NCBI RefSeq assembly: GCF_001305595.1
Contig: NZ_CP012401.1
Coordinates: 1,375,001-1,439,000 of the forward strand
DNA: 64,000 nucleotides
Direction of reading: 5' to 3'
Origin: Azospirillum thiophilum
GTDB lineage: Bacteria > Pseudomonadota > Alphaproteobacteria > Azospirillales > Azospirillaceae
The notes under the pieces are model-generated. The model had not been told where the DNA came from and made no database searches. It worked only from the letters and a program-made list of their open reading frames with translations. A program made the translations under genes and the position numbers. How positions within the stretch are numbered: the stretch's first letter is position 1; the number at the start of each line of letters is the position of its first letter. Of the stretch, positions 30,303 through 38,803 are shown in pieces.

Positions 30303-30575
30303 ATGGCCTATGCGTCCAAGGATCTGAGCGTGCTCGCCTACGCCAACGGCTTCACGCTCTGGCACTACACCACCCCCGATGCGGCGACCGACGTCGATAC
30401 CGCCGGCTATTTCAACGGGGCGGCCGGCCTGCTGCGGGCCGGCGACATGATGCTGGCCAATTGCGCCGCCGGCACCGTCACCCCGGCGGCCGGCATGCTG
30501 GTGGTCGCCTCCAGCAGCGGCGGTGCGGTCGACGTCGCCAACCTGACGCCGTTCGGCGGCACCAACAGCGACTGA
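30303..30575 (+). CDS. Small phage head-associated protein (hypothetical)
   Basis: This 90-residue protein has a periodic Ala/Gly/Thr/Val-rich composition (LLRAGDMMLANCAAGTVTPA). It sits between capsid and tail genes in a position where head decoration or joining proteins are usual. I do not recognise the family, so the role comes from context only. Confidence 0.5.
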   Translation: MAYASKDLSVLAYANGFTLWHYTTPDAATDVDTAGYFNGAAGLLRAGDMMLANCAAGTVTPAAGMLVVASSSGGAVDVANLTPFGGTNSD

Positions 30576-30610
30576 TCCTTATCCTCCCTCCCCCAACCGG
30601 AGACCAGCCC

Positions 30611-31180
30611 ATGGCCCTCACCGCCATCGGCCTGTGCGGCCGTGCGCTGATCAAGCTCGGCGCCACCGCCATCGCCTCCTTCGACGACGGCTCCGCCGAG
30701 GCGGAGGTGGCCGCCGCCCTCTATGGGCCGGCGCGCGACGCGCTGCTGTCGGCCAACGCCTGGAGCTTCGCCAGCGTCCAGGCGACGCTGCCGCGGCTGG
30801 CCGAAGCGCCGGTCGCCGACTATGCCTGCGCCTTCCAGCTGCCGGCCGATTTCCTGCGGGCGCTGGGGGCGGGCGGCGGCGGGCGGGGGCGCGGCCTGTC
30901 CTATCGCATCAACGGCCGGACGCTGTTGTGCGATGCCGCCGCCGTCACCCTGTCCTACATCGGCCGCCCGGCGGAGGAGGATTTCCCCGCCTTCTTCGAC
31001 CAGGCGCTGATCGCCCGGCTCGCCGCCGAGTTCTGCCTGCCGCTGACCGAAAGCTCGACGCGGGCGGAGCTGCTGGCCCAGCTGGCCGAGGCCGAGTTCC
31101 GCCGCGCCCGCCAGATCGATGCCCAGCAGGACAGCCAGCCCGGCTTCGAGGATTTCACCCTGATCGATGCGCGGGCATGA
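30611..31180 (+). CDS. Phage tail tubular protein A-like (gp11-like adaptor)
   Basis: This 189-residue protein (MALTAIGLCGRALIKLGATA...) has the helical pattern of podovirus tail tubular A adaptors: GLCGRALIKLG at the N-terminus and a tail containing FDQALIARLAAEFCLPLTES. In T7-like phages this protein forms the ring between portal and nozzle. It is followed at once by tubular protein B, as expected. Confidence 0.75.
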   Translation: MALTAIGLCGRALIKLGATAIASFDDGSAEAEVAAALYGPARDALLSANAWSFASVQATLPRLAEAPVADYACAFQLPADFLRALGAGGGGRGRGLSYRINGRTLLCDAAAVTLSYIGRPAEEDFPAFFDQALIARLAAEFCLPLTESSTRAELLAQLAEAEFRRARQIDAQQDSQPGFEDFTLIDARA

Positions 31181-31193
31181 TGGGGAGGGCGTG

Positions 31194-33089
31194 ATGGGAC
31201 GGCTGCATCAGGTCAAGACCAACTTCACCGCTGGCGAGGTGTCGCGCCGCCTGCTCGGGCGCGGCGACCTCAAGGCCTACGACAACGGCGCGCTGGCCTT
31301 GCGCAACCTGTTCATCGACCCGACCGGCGGGGTGACGCGGCGTTCCGGCCTCGCCTTCACCGCGCCGGCCCGCGGCGACGGGCGGCTGGTGGCGTTCGAG
31401 CGCAACACCGAGCAGACCTATCTGCTGCTGTTCACCGGCGGCTGGATCGACGTGTTCCAGGGCGGGGCCAGGCTTGCCTCCATCGCGGCGCCCTGGACGC
31501 TGGCGCAGCTGGCGCAGATCACCTGGACGCAGAGCGCCGACACGCTGCTGGTCTGCCATCCCGACCTGCCGCCGCGCAAGCTGGCGCGCGGCGAGGACGG
31601 GGCGTGGACCCTGTCCGAATGGGTCTTCGCGGTCGAGGGCGAACTGGTCCGGCTGCCCTTCCACCGCTTCGGCGATCCGGCGGTGACGCTCACCCCGTCG
31701 GGCACCGCCGGGGCGGTCACCGTCACCGCGTCGGCCCCGGTCTTCGACCCGCGCCACGACGGCACCCGCATCCGCATCAAGGGCAAGCAGTTGCTGGTGA
31801 CCGGGGTCGTCTCGCCGACCCAGCTCAACGCCACGGCGAAGGAGACGCTGGCCGACACCCAGCCGACGACGGTCTGGGAGGAGCAGGCCTTCTCACCCCT
31901 GCGCGGCTGGCCGGTGTCGGCCGCCTTCCATCAGGACCGGCTGGTGATCGGCGGGTCGCGCGACCTGCCCAACCGGCTGTGGCTGTCCAAATCCGCCCGG
32001 ATCTGGAACTTCGACCTGGGCGAGGGGCTGGACGACGAGGCCATCGAGTTCGGCATCCTGTCCGATCAGGTGAACGCCGTGCGCGCCGTCTTCTCCGGCC
32101 GGCATCTGCAGGTCTTCACCTCGGGCGCCGAGTATATGGTGACCGGCGACCCGCTGACGCCGCAGAGCATGCAGGTCAACCGCCAGACCCGCATCGGCTC
32201 GCCGCTCGACCGTGCCATCCCGCCGCGCGACGTCGAGGGGGGCACCCTGTTCGTGCCGCGCAACCGGCGCGAAATCCGAGAGTTCCTCTACACCGACACC
32301 GAGGCGGCCTATCAGGCCAACGACCTGGCGCTGCTGGCCCGCCATCTGGTGGTCAACCCGCGCGACCAGGATTACGACCAGAACCGCCGCCTGCTGTTCG
32401 TGGCGATGGAGGACGGCGCGCTCGGCGCGCTGACCGCCTACCGGGCGGAGAGCGTCACCGCCTGGACCCGGCTGGAGACCGACGGGGCGGTGCGTTCGGT
32501 CGCCGCGGTCGGCGACGAGGTCTATCTGCTGATCGACCGCCGCGGCGTGTGGAGCGTCGAACGCTTCGACGACGGCCTCAACCTCGACGCCGCGATCACC
32601 GGCGAACGGGCGGAGCCCGCCGCTGTCTGGGGCGGCCTGGCCCATCTGGAGGGGCGGAGCGTCGCCATCGTCGCCGACGGGGTGGTGCGCACCCCCGCCA
32701 CCGTCCAGGCCGGTAGCGTCACGCTCGACCCGCCGGCGGCCAGGGTCGAGATCGGGCTGCCCTACAGCCACCGGATCGAACCGCTGCCGCCCAATCTGCT
32801 GGGGCAGGCGGCCGGGGCCGATCTGATGCGGCTGGTCGCCGTCACCTTCCGGCTGGAGGAGACGGCGGCACTGCGCGTCGATCTGGGGCGCGGGTTGCAG
32901 GACCTGCCGCTCCACCGGCTGGGGCCGCAACCGGCCGGCGGGGTGCCGCCGCGCGTGTCGGGAGACCGCCGGCTGCGGGCGCTCGGCTGGCGGTACGACA
33001 CCGATGTCCCGCTGTGGCGCATCGAACAGGATGCGCCGCTGCCTTTCACGCTGCTTTCCGTAACCATGGAATTGAAGGTGAACGACTGA
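31194..33089 (+). CDS. Phage tail tubular protein B-like (gp12-like nozzle)
   Basis: This 631-residue protein has the features of the T7-type tail nozzle: MGRLHQVKTNFTAGEVSRRL at the start, and beta-rich repeats such as PVFDPRHDGTRIRIKG and SRDLPNRLWLSKSARIWNFD (a conserved family block). The start at 31194 follows GGGAGGG. It ends with TGA overlapping the next gene start (TGATG). Confidence 0.82.
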   Translation: MGRLHQVKTNFTAGEVSRRLLGRGDLKAYDNGALALRNLFIDPTGGVTRRSGLAFTAPARGDGRLVAFERNTEQTYLLLFTGGWIDVFQGGARLASIAAPWTLAQLAQITWTQSADTLLVCHPDLPPRKLARGEDGAWTLSEWVFAVEGELVRLPFHRFGDPAVTLTPSGTAGAVTVTASAPVFDPRHDGTRIRIKGKQLLVTGVVSPTQLNATAKETLADTQPTTVWEEQAFSPLRGWPVSAAFHQDRLVIGGSRDLPNRLWLSKSARIWNFDLGEGLDDEAIEFGILSDQVNAVRAVFSGRHLQVFTSGAEYMVTGDPLTPQSMQVNRQTRIGSPLDRAIPPRDVEGGTLFVPRNRREIREFLYTDTEAAYQANDLALLARHLVVNPRDQDYDQNRRLLFVAMEDGALGALTAYRAESVTAWTRLETDGAVRSVAAVGDEVYLLIDRRGVWSVERFDDGLNLDAAITGERAEPAAVWGGLAHLEGRSVAIVADGVVRTPATVQAGSVTLDPPAARVEIGLPYSHRIEPLPPNLLGQAAGADLMRLVAVTFRLEETAALRVDLGRGLQDLPLHRLGPQPAGGVPPRVSGDRRLRALGWRYDTDVPLWRIEQDAPLPFTLLSVTMELKVND

Positions 33090-33907
33090 TGGGTGGAATA
33101 GCTCCCCTCGTGACCACGGCGCTGCCACTGGCGAACTCGGTGATCGGCACCGTGCGCAGCGCCAGTGCCGGCACCGGCACCAGCCAGTCCGGCTCCGCCG
33201 CGCAACAGGCCGCCGCGCAACAGGCCGCGGCCGAGCTGGAATACAAGCGCCAGCAGGATGCCGCCGCCGCCGCCGCGGCCCAGGCGGCGCTGGAACAGAA
33301 ATACCGCGAGGAAGCGGCGGCGGCCGAGCGCAACGCCCAGGCGACGGCCACCGCCCGCCAGCAGCAGGCCCAGCTGGAGGCCGAAGCGGAGGCCCGCGCC
33401 TGGGCGCGCGAGGACGAGCTGCGCCGACAGGACCAGGAGCTTCGGCGCCAGCAGGACGAGGCCGCCGCCGCCGCGGCCCAGGCGGCGCGGGCCAGGGAGA
33501 TGGACGATTACCGCTCCGGCCAGGAACAGACGCTGGCCCAGCTCCGCGCCAGCCAGTCCGAGGCGGTCCGCACCCAGGAGACCGACAGCCAGACCCAGCT
33601 CGCCCAGCTGACCGCCGCCGCCGATGCCGCCGAACAGCGCCGGCTGGCGGCGCTGCGCCAGGCGGTCGGCAAGACGCGCGCCAGCCTGGGCGCCCGCGGC
33701 GTCACCGGGCAGGACGGGTCGGGCGAGGCGATCCTGCTCGGCCTGACCAACGCCAGCGACGCCGAAGGCAAGGACGCCCAGGCCGCCAGCCAGCTGAAGC
33801 GCGCCGCCATCCAGCAGAGCCTGGACGAGGTGAAGCGCCGCAACCTGCTGGAGCTGTCGCAGCTCGCCGACCGCCAGCGGCTCGACTATCTCAGCAAGTT
33901 CTTCTGA
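33089..33907 (+). CDS. Coiled-coil virion protein (internal/ejected type)
   Basis: This 272-residue protein has a hydrophobic N-terminal stretch (GGIAPLVTTALPLANSVIG) and then a long Ala/Gln/Glu/Arg-rich coiled coil running to about residue 200 (ALEQKYREEAAAAERNAQAT...). The C-terminal section contains LGARGVTGQDGSGEAILLGL. It overlaps the tail B stop and comes before the tailspike. It looks like an internal or ejected virion protein of the podovirus type; no enzyme motif is seen. Confidence 0.6.
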   Translation: MGGIAPLVTTALPLANSVIGTVRSASAGTGTSQSGSAAQQAAAQQAAAELEYKRQQDAAAAAAAQAALEQKYREEAAAAERNAQATATARQQQAQLEAEAEARAWAREDELRRQDQELRRQQDEAAAAAAQAARAREMDDYRSGQEQTLAQLRASQSEAVRTQETDSQTQLAQLTAAADAAEQRRLAALRQAVGKTRASLGARGVTGQDGSGEAILLGLTNASDAEGKDAQAASQLKRAAIQQSLDEVKRRNLLELSQLADRQRLDYLSKFF

Positions 33908-33933
33908 CGACTCCTCCCTCGGAGCCCCTCCCG

Positions 33934-35964
33934 ATGTCCACGTCGCTTCTCATCCCGCGCGGCACGCCGCGCGTGCAGTATCTCGCCGACGGTGTGCAGC
34001 GGGTCTTCACCTACCCGTTCCCGATCTTCGCCGACGGCGACCTCCAGGTCTTCCTGGGCGCGGCCCTGCAGGGCACCGGCTATGCTGTCTCCGGTGCGGG
34101 AACCACCGCGGGCGGGGCCGTCACCTTCGCCGATGCCCCGGCCGAGAACATCGTCGTGCTGCTGCGCCGCCGCTTGCCGATCGAGCGCAGCAGCGATTTC
34201 GGCGAGAGCGGGCCGCTGCCGGCCTCCGCCCTCAACGGCGAGCTGGACCGGCTGACCGCCGCGCTCCAGCAGGTGGCGGGCGACCAGGAACTGATGCTGC
34301 GCTATGCCGACAGCGACCTGCCGGCGTCGGCCCTGCTGCCGGAGCGCGGCTTGCGCCAGGGCAAGCTGCTGGCCTTCGACAGCGCCGGCAATCCCACCGT
34401 CCGCCCGCCGGTGGACGAGGAGGCGCTGGCGACCTATGTGCCGCCGGGGGCGGGTGCCACCGCGCGGCCGGTGCGCGACAAGCTGGCCGATCTCGTGTCG
34501 GTGAAGGATTTCGGGGCGGTGGGCGACGGGCTGGTCGACGACACGCTGGCGCTCCAGGCCGCGCTGACCTCGGCCCGCGCGGTGTTCGTGCCGCCGGGCA
34601 CCTACCGCATCGTCAATACGCTGACGCTCGGGTACGGGCAGACGCTGTACGGGGTGGGGCAGGCGTCGGTGATCCGCGGCGCCTCCAACGGCTTCGACCT
34701 CGTCCACCTGCCGGACGGCTACGCCACCCTGTCGGCCCTGCGGCTGGAGCGGGGGCGGGCGGGGGTGCGGCTGTTCGGCCGCGACGGTCCCTGCGTGCAG
34801 AACGCGCTGGCCGACCTGACGCTGTGGGAGCCGGAGACCGGGCTGCTGTTCGACGGCTATGACGACCCGAACCTGCCCTGCTACTGGAACAACATCGCCC
34901 GGGTGCTGGTGGCGCGGCCGTCCCGGCATGGGGTGTGGCTGACGCGGACGGGGGCCGGCGACACGCCGAACGCCAACCGCTTCCATGCCGTGCGGGTCTA
35001 TTCGCTGTCGGCGCCGATGACCGGCTGCGGCTTCTTCGTCGAGCAGGGGCGCTTCAACAACGCCTTCTTCGATTGCGAGGCCAACCTGTGGCCGGAGGCG
35101 GAGGCCTGTTTCCGCGTCGGCTCCGTCACCGACAAGACGCTGATCGTGAATTTCTACGCCGAATCGCTGGGCGGGGTGCCGAACCTGCAGCTCGACGCCG
35201 GGTCGGTCGAGACGGCGGTGGTCAACCTGTTCTCCGCCTCGGCCGGGCCGGCGATCCTCGACCGCTCGGGCGGGCGCTACACCGCGGTCAATGCCGGATA
35301 TCCGGAGAAGAACCGGCTCCAGCGCAGCCGTGTCACCGAGCTGGTGGTGGAGGCGCTGCGCTACGACACCGAATTCGTCGAGCCGCTGACCGGCGGGGTG
35401 GTGGCGCTCGACCTCGCCAGCTCGGTCTATCTGGCGAGCGCCTATGGTGGGCCGGTGGAACTGCGGTTGCCAAAGGCCGATGCCGCGAACGGCCATGCGG
35501 TGACGGTCAAGCGCACCGACGCGTCCGCCAATCCGCTGACGGTGACGGAGACCGGCGGACCGGGGCCGGACGGGCGCACGCTGGCGCTCGGCAACCGCTA
35601 TGACTTCGTGACGCTGGTGTCGAACGGGGCGGGCTGGTGGATCGTCGCCGGCAACAACCCGCCCGGCAACGCCGGCTATCACGAGGGCGCCGGCCTGTTC
35701 GAGCCGGACCTGACCCGGCAGCTCTATCTGGTCAGCGCCTGGAGCGGCGCGGTCGAGGTGCGGCTGCCGGCCCCGTCGGCGCCCCACGCGGTCGGCCGGA
35801 CGGTCACCATCAAGAAGTCCGACACCGGCGGCAACCGCGTCACCGTCACCCAGGCCGGCGGCGGCGGCCCGGACAGCGAGGCGATCGCGCTGGCCGGCCA
35901 GGGCCATGCGGTGACCGTGATGTCGAACGGCGCCGGCTGGCACATCCTGGGGCGGAATCCATGA
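33934..35964 (+). CDS. Tailspike/tail fiber with pectate-lyase-like beta-helix
   Basis: This 676-residue receptor-binding protein begins with an N-terminal tail-attachment domain (PRVQYLADGVQRVFTYPFPIF), typical of podovirus tail fibers. The centre (from SVKDFGAVGDGLVDDTLALQ near residue 188) is the pectate-lyase superfamily beta-helix that often depolymerises surface polysaccharide. The last about 130 residues are two similar copies of one module (HAVTVKRTDASANPLTVTE then RTVTIKKSDTGGNRVTVTQ, both ending SNGAGW). Enzyme activity is inferred from the fold. It overlaps the terminase start by four bases. Confidence 0.8.
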   Translation: MSTSLLIPRGTPRVQYLADGVQRVFTYPFPIFADGDLQVFLGAALQGTGYAVSGAGTTAGGAVTFADAPAENIVVLLRRRLPIERSSDFGESGPLPASALNGELDRLTAALQQVAGDQELMLRYADSDLPASALLPERGLRQGKLLAFDSAGNPTVRPPVDEEALATYVPPGAGATARPVRDKLADLVSVKDFGAVGDGLVDDTLALQAALTSARAVFVPPGTYRIVNTLTLGYGQTLYGVGQASVIRGASNGFDLVHLPDGYATLSALRLERGRAGVRLFGRDGPCVQNALADLTLWEPETGLLFDGYDDPNLPCYWNNIARVLVARPSRHGVWLTRTGAGDTPNANRFHAVRVYSLSAPMTGCGFFVEQGRFNNAFFDCEANLWPEAEACFRVGSVTDKTLIVNFYAESLGGVPNLQLDAGSVETAVVNLFSASAGPAILDRSGGRYTAVNAGYPEKNRLQRSRVTELVVEALRYDTEFVEPLTGGVVALDLASSVYLASAYGGPVELRLPKADAANGHAVTVKRTDASANPLTVTETGGPGPDGRTLALGNRYDFVTLVSNGAGWWIVAGNNPPGNAGYHEGAGLFEPDLTRQLYLVSAWSGAVEVRLPAPSAPHAVGRTVTIKKSDTGGNRVTVTQAGGGGPDSEAIALAGQGHAVTVMSNGAGWHILGRNP

Positions 35965-37484
35965 CGGAGGGCGAGGATACCGGCTTTCCCGCCTTCATCC
36001 GCGGCTGGAACGCCATGGTGGAGCTGAAGACCCCCGCCCACCATGACCGCATGGCGCGCTGGCTGGAGGCCTGCATGGCCGGGCCGAATCGGCGGATGCT
36101 GCTGATGGCCTTCCGCGGCTCGGGCAAATCGACCCTGGTCGGGCTGTTCGCCGCCTGGCTGCTGCTGCGCGACCCCAACCGCCGGCTGCTGGTGCTGGCC
36201 GCCGACATGAAGCTGGCGATGAAGATGGTGCGCAACGTCAAGCGCATCCTGGAGCGCCACCCCGAGGCCCGGCACCTGAAGCCGCCGGCCAACGAGCGCG
36301 ACCAGTGGGCGGCCGGCCAGTTCACGGTGGTTCGGCCGATGGAGCTGCGCGATCCGTCGATGGCGGCGGCCGGCATCGGCGGGAACATCACCGGCAGCCG
36401 CGCCGACGTGGTGATCTGCGACGATGTCGAGGTGCCGCGCAACGCCGACACCGCGGTCAAGCGCGCGGTCCTGCGCGAGCGTCTGTCGGAGTTGGAGTAT
36501 GTGCTGGTGCCGGGCGGTGCCCAGCTCTATGTCGGCACGCCGCATGCGCAGGACAGCCTCTATGCCGAGGAGGGCGGCGACGGCGGACAACCCTTCCTCG
36601 ACGGCTTCGACCGGCTGGTCCTGCCGGTCTACCGCGAGGAGGCCGACGGCCGCCGCATCTATGCCTGGAAGGAACGCTTCGGCGAGGCGCATGTCGCCCG
36701 CATCCGCAAGACCACCGGCCCCAACAAATTCGCCAGCCAGATGCTGCTGCTGCCAGTGAGCGTCGCCGACGGCGTGCTCGACGTCGACCGGCTCGGCCGC
36801 TACGACGCGGAGCTGGACTATCGAGAGGCGCTCGGCCGGGCGGTGCTGACGCTCGGCGGGGTGCGGCTGGTCTCCGCCACCTGCTGGTGGGATCCGGCCT
36901 TCGCCCGGCCGGGCGGCGAGGGCACCGGCAAGGCCGGCGACGGCAGCGTCGTCGCCGCGGTGTTCGGCGGCGAGGATGGCCGCTTCTACCTGCATCGGGT
37001 GCTGTATCTCGCGGTCGATCCGAAGGCGGAGGAGACCGAGGCCGACCAGCAATGCCGGCAGGTCGCCCGGTTGATCGCCGACGCCCATCTGCCGGCGATC
37101 CACATCGAGATCAACGGCATTGGCCGCTTCCTGCCCGGCCTGCTGCGCGAGCGGCTGCGCCACGACCGGCTGGCCGCCGCGGTGGTCGAGCAGTCGAGCC
37201 ACACGCCGAAGGCCCGACGCATCCTGGAGGCGTTCGACGCCCTGCTGGCCGACCGCCGCCTGCTGGCCCACCGGCTGGTGTGGGAAACGCCGCTGATCCG
37301 GGAAATGCGCGACTGGCGCCCGGACGGCCGCTATCGCGGGCCCGACGACGGTCTGGACGCGGTGGCCGGCTGCCTCGGTGCCGAGCCCCACCGTTTCGAC
37401 CGCTCCGTCCGGTTGCCCGACCGTCGCTCCGACTGGCGCGGCGCCGGCATGCCGACGGTCGCGGCGGCCGACTGGGAATTGTGA
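35961..37484 (+). CDS. terL: Phage terminase large subunit
   Basis: This 507-residue protein is the packaging motor ATPase and nuclease. Walker A is AFRGSGKST (residues 50-58) and Walker B is VVICDD (150-155) followed by a glutamate (VE). The C-terminal half has an RNase H-like nuclease with acidic residues in WWDPAF, IHIEINGIG and PDDGLDAVAG. Its start overlaps the tailspike stop (ATGA). The small terminase subunit is not seen nearby. Confidence 0.85.
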   Translation: MTEGEDTGFPAFIRGWNAMVELKTPAHHDRMARWLEACMAGPNRRMLLMAFRGSGKSTLVGLFAAWLLLRDPNRRLLVLAADMKLAMKMVRNVKRILERHPEARHLKPPANERDQWAAGQFTVVRPMELRDPSMAAAGIGGNITGSRADVVICDDVEVPRNADTAVKRAVLRERLSELEYVLVPGGAQLYVGTPHAQDSLYAEEGGDGGQPFLDGFDRLVLPVYREEADGRRIYAWKERFGEAHVARIRKTTGPNKFASQMLLLPVSVADGVLDVDRLGRYDAELDYREALGRAVLTLGGVRLVSATCWWDPAFARPGGEGTGKAGDGSVVAAVFGGEDGRFYLHRVLYLAVDPKAEETEADQQCRQVARLIADAHLPAIHIEINGIGRFLPGLLRERLRHDRLAAAVVEQSSHTPKARRILEAFDALLADRRLLAHRLVWETPLIREMRDWRPDGRYRGPDDGLDAVAGCLGAEPHRFDRSVRLPDRRSDWRGAGMPTVAAADWEL

Positions 37485-37515
37485 CCCTGCCTTACCTCAA
37501 CGACGGGAGACCCCG

Positions 37516-37836
37516 ATGCACGACACCTTGACTGCAGGCCTCGATCTGGCCTGGTGGATCACCGCCGTCGAATTGCCGGCGATGGGCGGGCTGTTCTGGA
37601 TGATCGTCCGCGCGCGCAAGGACGCCGACAGCGGGCTGGACGATCTGCGTGCCCGCGCCGAACAGGCGCAGTCACAGGTGCGCGAGAGCCTGGCCGCCTA
37701 CAAGCTGGAGGTCGCGAAGACCTATGTGTCCTTCGCGACGCTCAAGGATGTGGAGCAGCGCCTGACCGACCATCTGCTGCGGATCGAGACCAAGCTCGAT
37801 TCGGGCTTCAGCCCCTGCGAGGGCGGACGGCGCTGA
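37516..37836 (+). CDS. Small membrane protein with coiled-coil, phage module
   Basis: This 106-residue protein has one N-terminal transmembrane segment (AWWITAVELPAMGGLFWMIV) followed by a charged helix (RARKDADSGLDDLRARAEQ) and a C-terminal coiled coil (ATLKDVEQRLTDHLLRIETK). It could be a holin-like or spanin-like accessory, but these genes also occur without lysis function; identity is not settled. It starts 31 bases after the terminase stop. Confidence 0.55.
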   Translation: MHDTLTAGLDLAWWITAVELPAMGGLFWMIVRARKDADSGLDDLRARAEQAQSQVRESLAAYKLEVAKTYVSFATLKDVEQRLTDHLLRIETKLDSGFSPCEGGRR

Positions 37837-37865
37837 CCGGTTGGCGGCTGTTGGGCCGGGCCGGC

Positions 37866-38084
37866 TCAGTCGGCGTGGTGGATCATCGCCTGGTAGATCT
37901 TCCAGGCGACCTCGACCGACACGCCGCCGGCCCGTGCCCCGGCGGCCAGCATCGTGGCGCTCGGCTTCAGCGGGACCGCGGTCTGGCCCGGCTCGCACAG
38001 CGCGCCCATGGCGGTGACCGATGCGCCCAGCTCCACGTCGCAGGGCTTGGTCTTCTTCATCAGGCTCATGGAAATCGCGTTCAT
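37866..38084 (-). CDS. Small hypothetical protein at the end of the phage block
   Basis: This 72-residue protein starts MNAISMSLMKKTKPCDVELG, with GGAGG before the ATG at 38084. It has a Cys pair (CDVELGASVTAMGALC) and an amphipathic C-terminal helix (VSVEVAWKIYQAMIHHAD). Opposite to the virion genes. I do not recognise the family. Confidence 0.55.
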   Translation of the reverse strand: MNAISMSLMKKTKPCDVELGASVTAMGALCEPGQTAVPLKPSATMLAAGARAGGVSVEVAWKIYQAMIHHAD

Positions 38085-38428
38085 GGCGGGTCCTCCGTTG
38101 TCTTGCAGCTGTTACAGCAAAAGCGGTGCCACTTTTCGGCGACAGGCTCCGGCCAGTGGAAACGTTGGCTTTGCACGGGGAAGCAGGCCGATGCGGCTGG
38201 TCCGGCGGCTGCAAAAACCAAAAATACCCGCAAAATGCCGTTTAATTTCGCGAGGGCTTTGCAAAATGCAACGCGCGACGCGTGCGCAGTTGCAATCGGG
38301 GAGTCGATCTTGCGTTGTGGTGACGCCCGGCCGGGGAGGAGCATCCCGCCGCGGTCATCCGGCGCGGCGGCCCTGCGGCTTCGATGCGTCTGGCCGGTCG
38401 CCGTGCATTGGGATAGTGTCCGGCCATC
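38085..38428. other. 344-base gap between the phage block and DUF952
   Basis: No gene or RNA is supported here. It contains an AT-richer patch (38215-38290) that may hold promoters for the divergent small gene and the DUF952-pyrD pair. Confidence 0.45.
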
Positions 38429-38803
38429 ATGACCGACCGCATCATCCACCATATGTGCCGCAGGGACGAGTGGGACGCCGCCCGCCCGGCGGGCAGCTAT
38501 CCCGGCTCGTCGCAGGATGCCCGGGACGGGTTCATCCATTTCTCGACCGCCGGCCAGGTGGTGGAGAGCGCCGCCAGGCACCGCGCCGGCCAGGACGGGC
38601 TGCTCCTGCTGACGGTCGACGCCGACCGGCTGGGCGACGCCTTGCGCTGGGAACCGTCGCGCGGCGGACAGCTGTTCCCGCACCTCTACGGGCCGCTGCC
38701 GGTCGGCGCCGTGCTGCGCGCCGACCCGCTGCCGCTGGGGCCGGACGGACACCACGTCTTCCCCGCCGGCTTCCCCTTCACCCTTCAGGACCTCGTTCCG
38801 TGA
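38429..38803 (+). CDS. DUF952 family protein
   Basis: This 124-residue protein has the DUF952 pattern: HMCRRDEWDAARPAGSYPG, DGFIHFSTAGQV and LFPHLYGPLPVGAV. Its enzyme activity is not established; glutathione-linked proposals exist for relatives. Its stop overlaps the pyrD start (GTGA), a coupling common in this group of bacteria. Confidence 0.85.
   Translation: MTDRIIHHMCRRDEWDAARPAGSYPGSSQDARDGFIHFSTAGQVVESAARHRAGQDGLLLLTVDADRLGDALRWEPSRGGQLFPHLYGPLPVGAVLRADPLPLGPDGHHVFPAGFPFTLQDLVP

Larger units (their letters stand above)
29336..38084 (+). mobile_element. Podovirus-like virion gene block (prophage remnant or domesticated module)
   Basis: Eight genes in one direction encode a capsid protein, a small head-associated protein, tail tubular proteins A and B, a coiled-coil virion protein, a tailspike, the large terminase and a small membrane protein, followed by one small opposite gene. 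The head-to-tail order and the tubular A/B pair indicate a podovirus-like relative. No portal, scaffold, small terminase, polymerase, integrase or lysis enzyme is visible. The frames are intact and the base composition matches the host, so this is either an ancient remnant under selection or part of a larger set split elsewhere. Confidence 0.7.
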
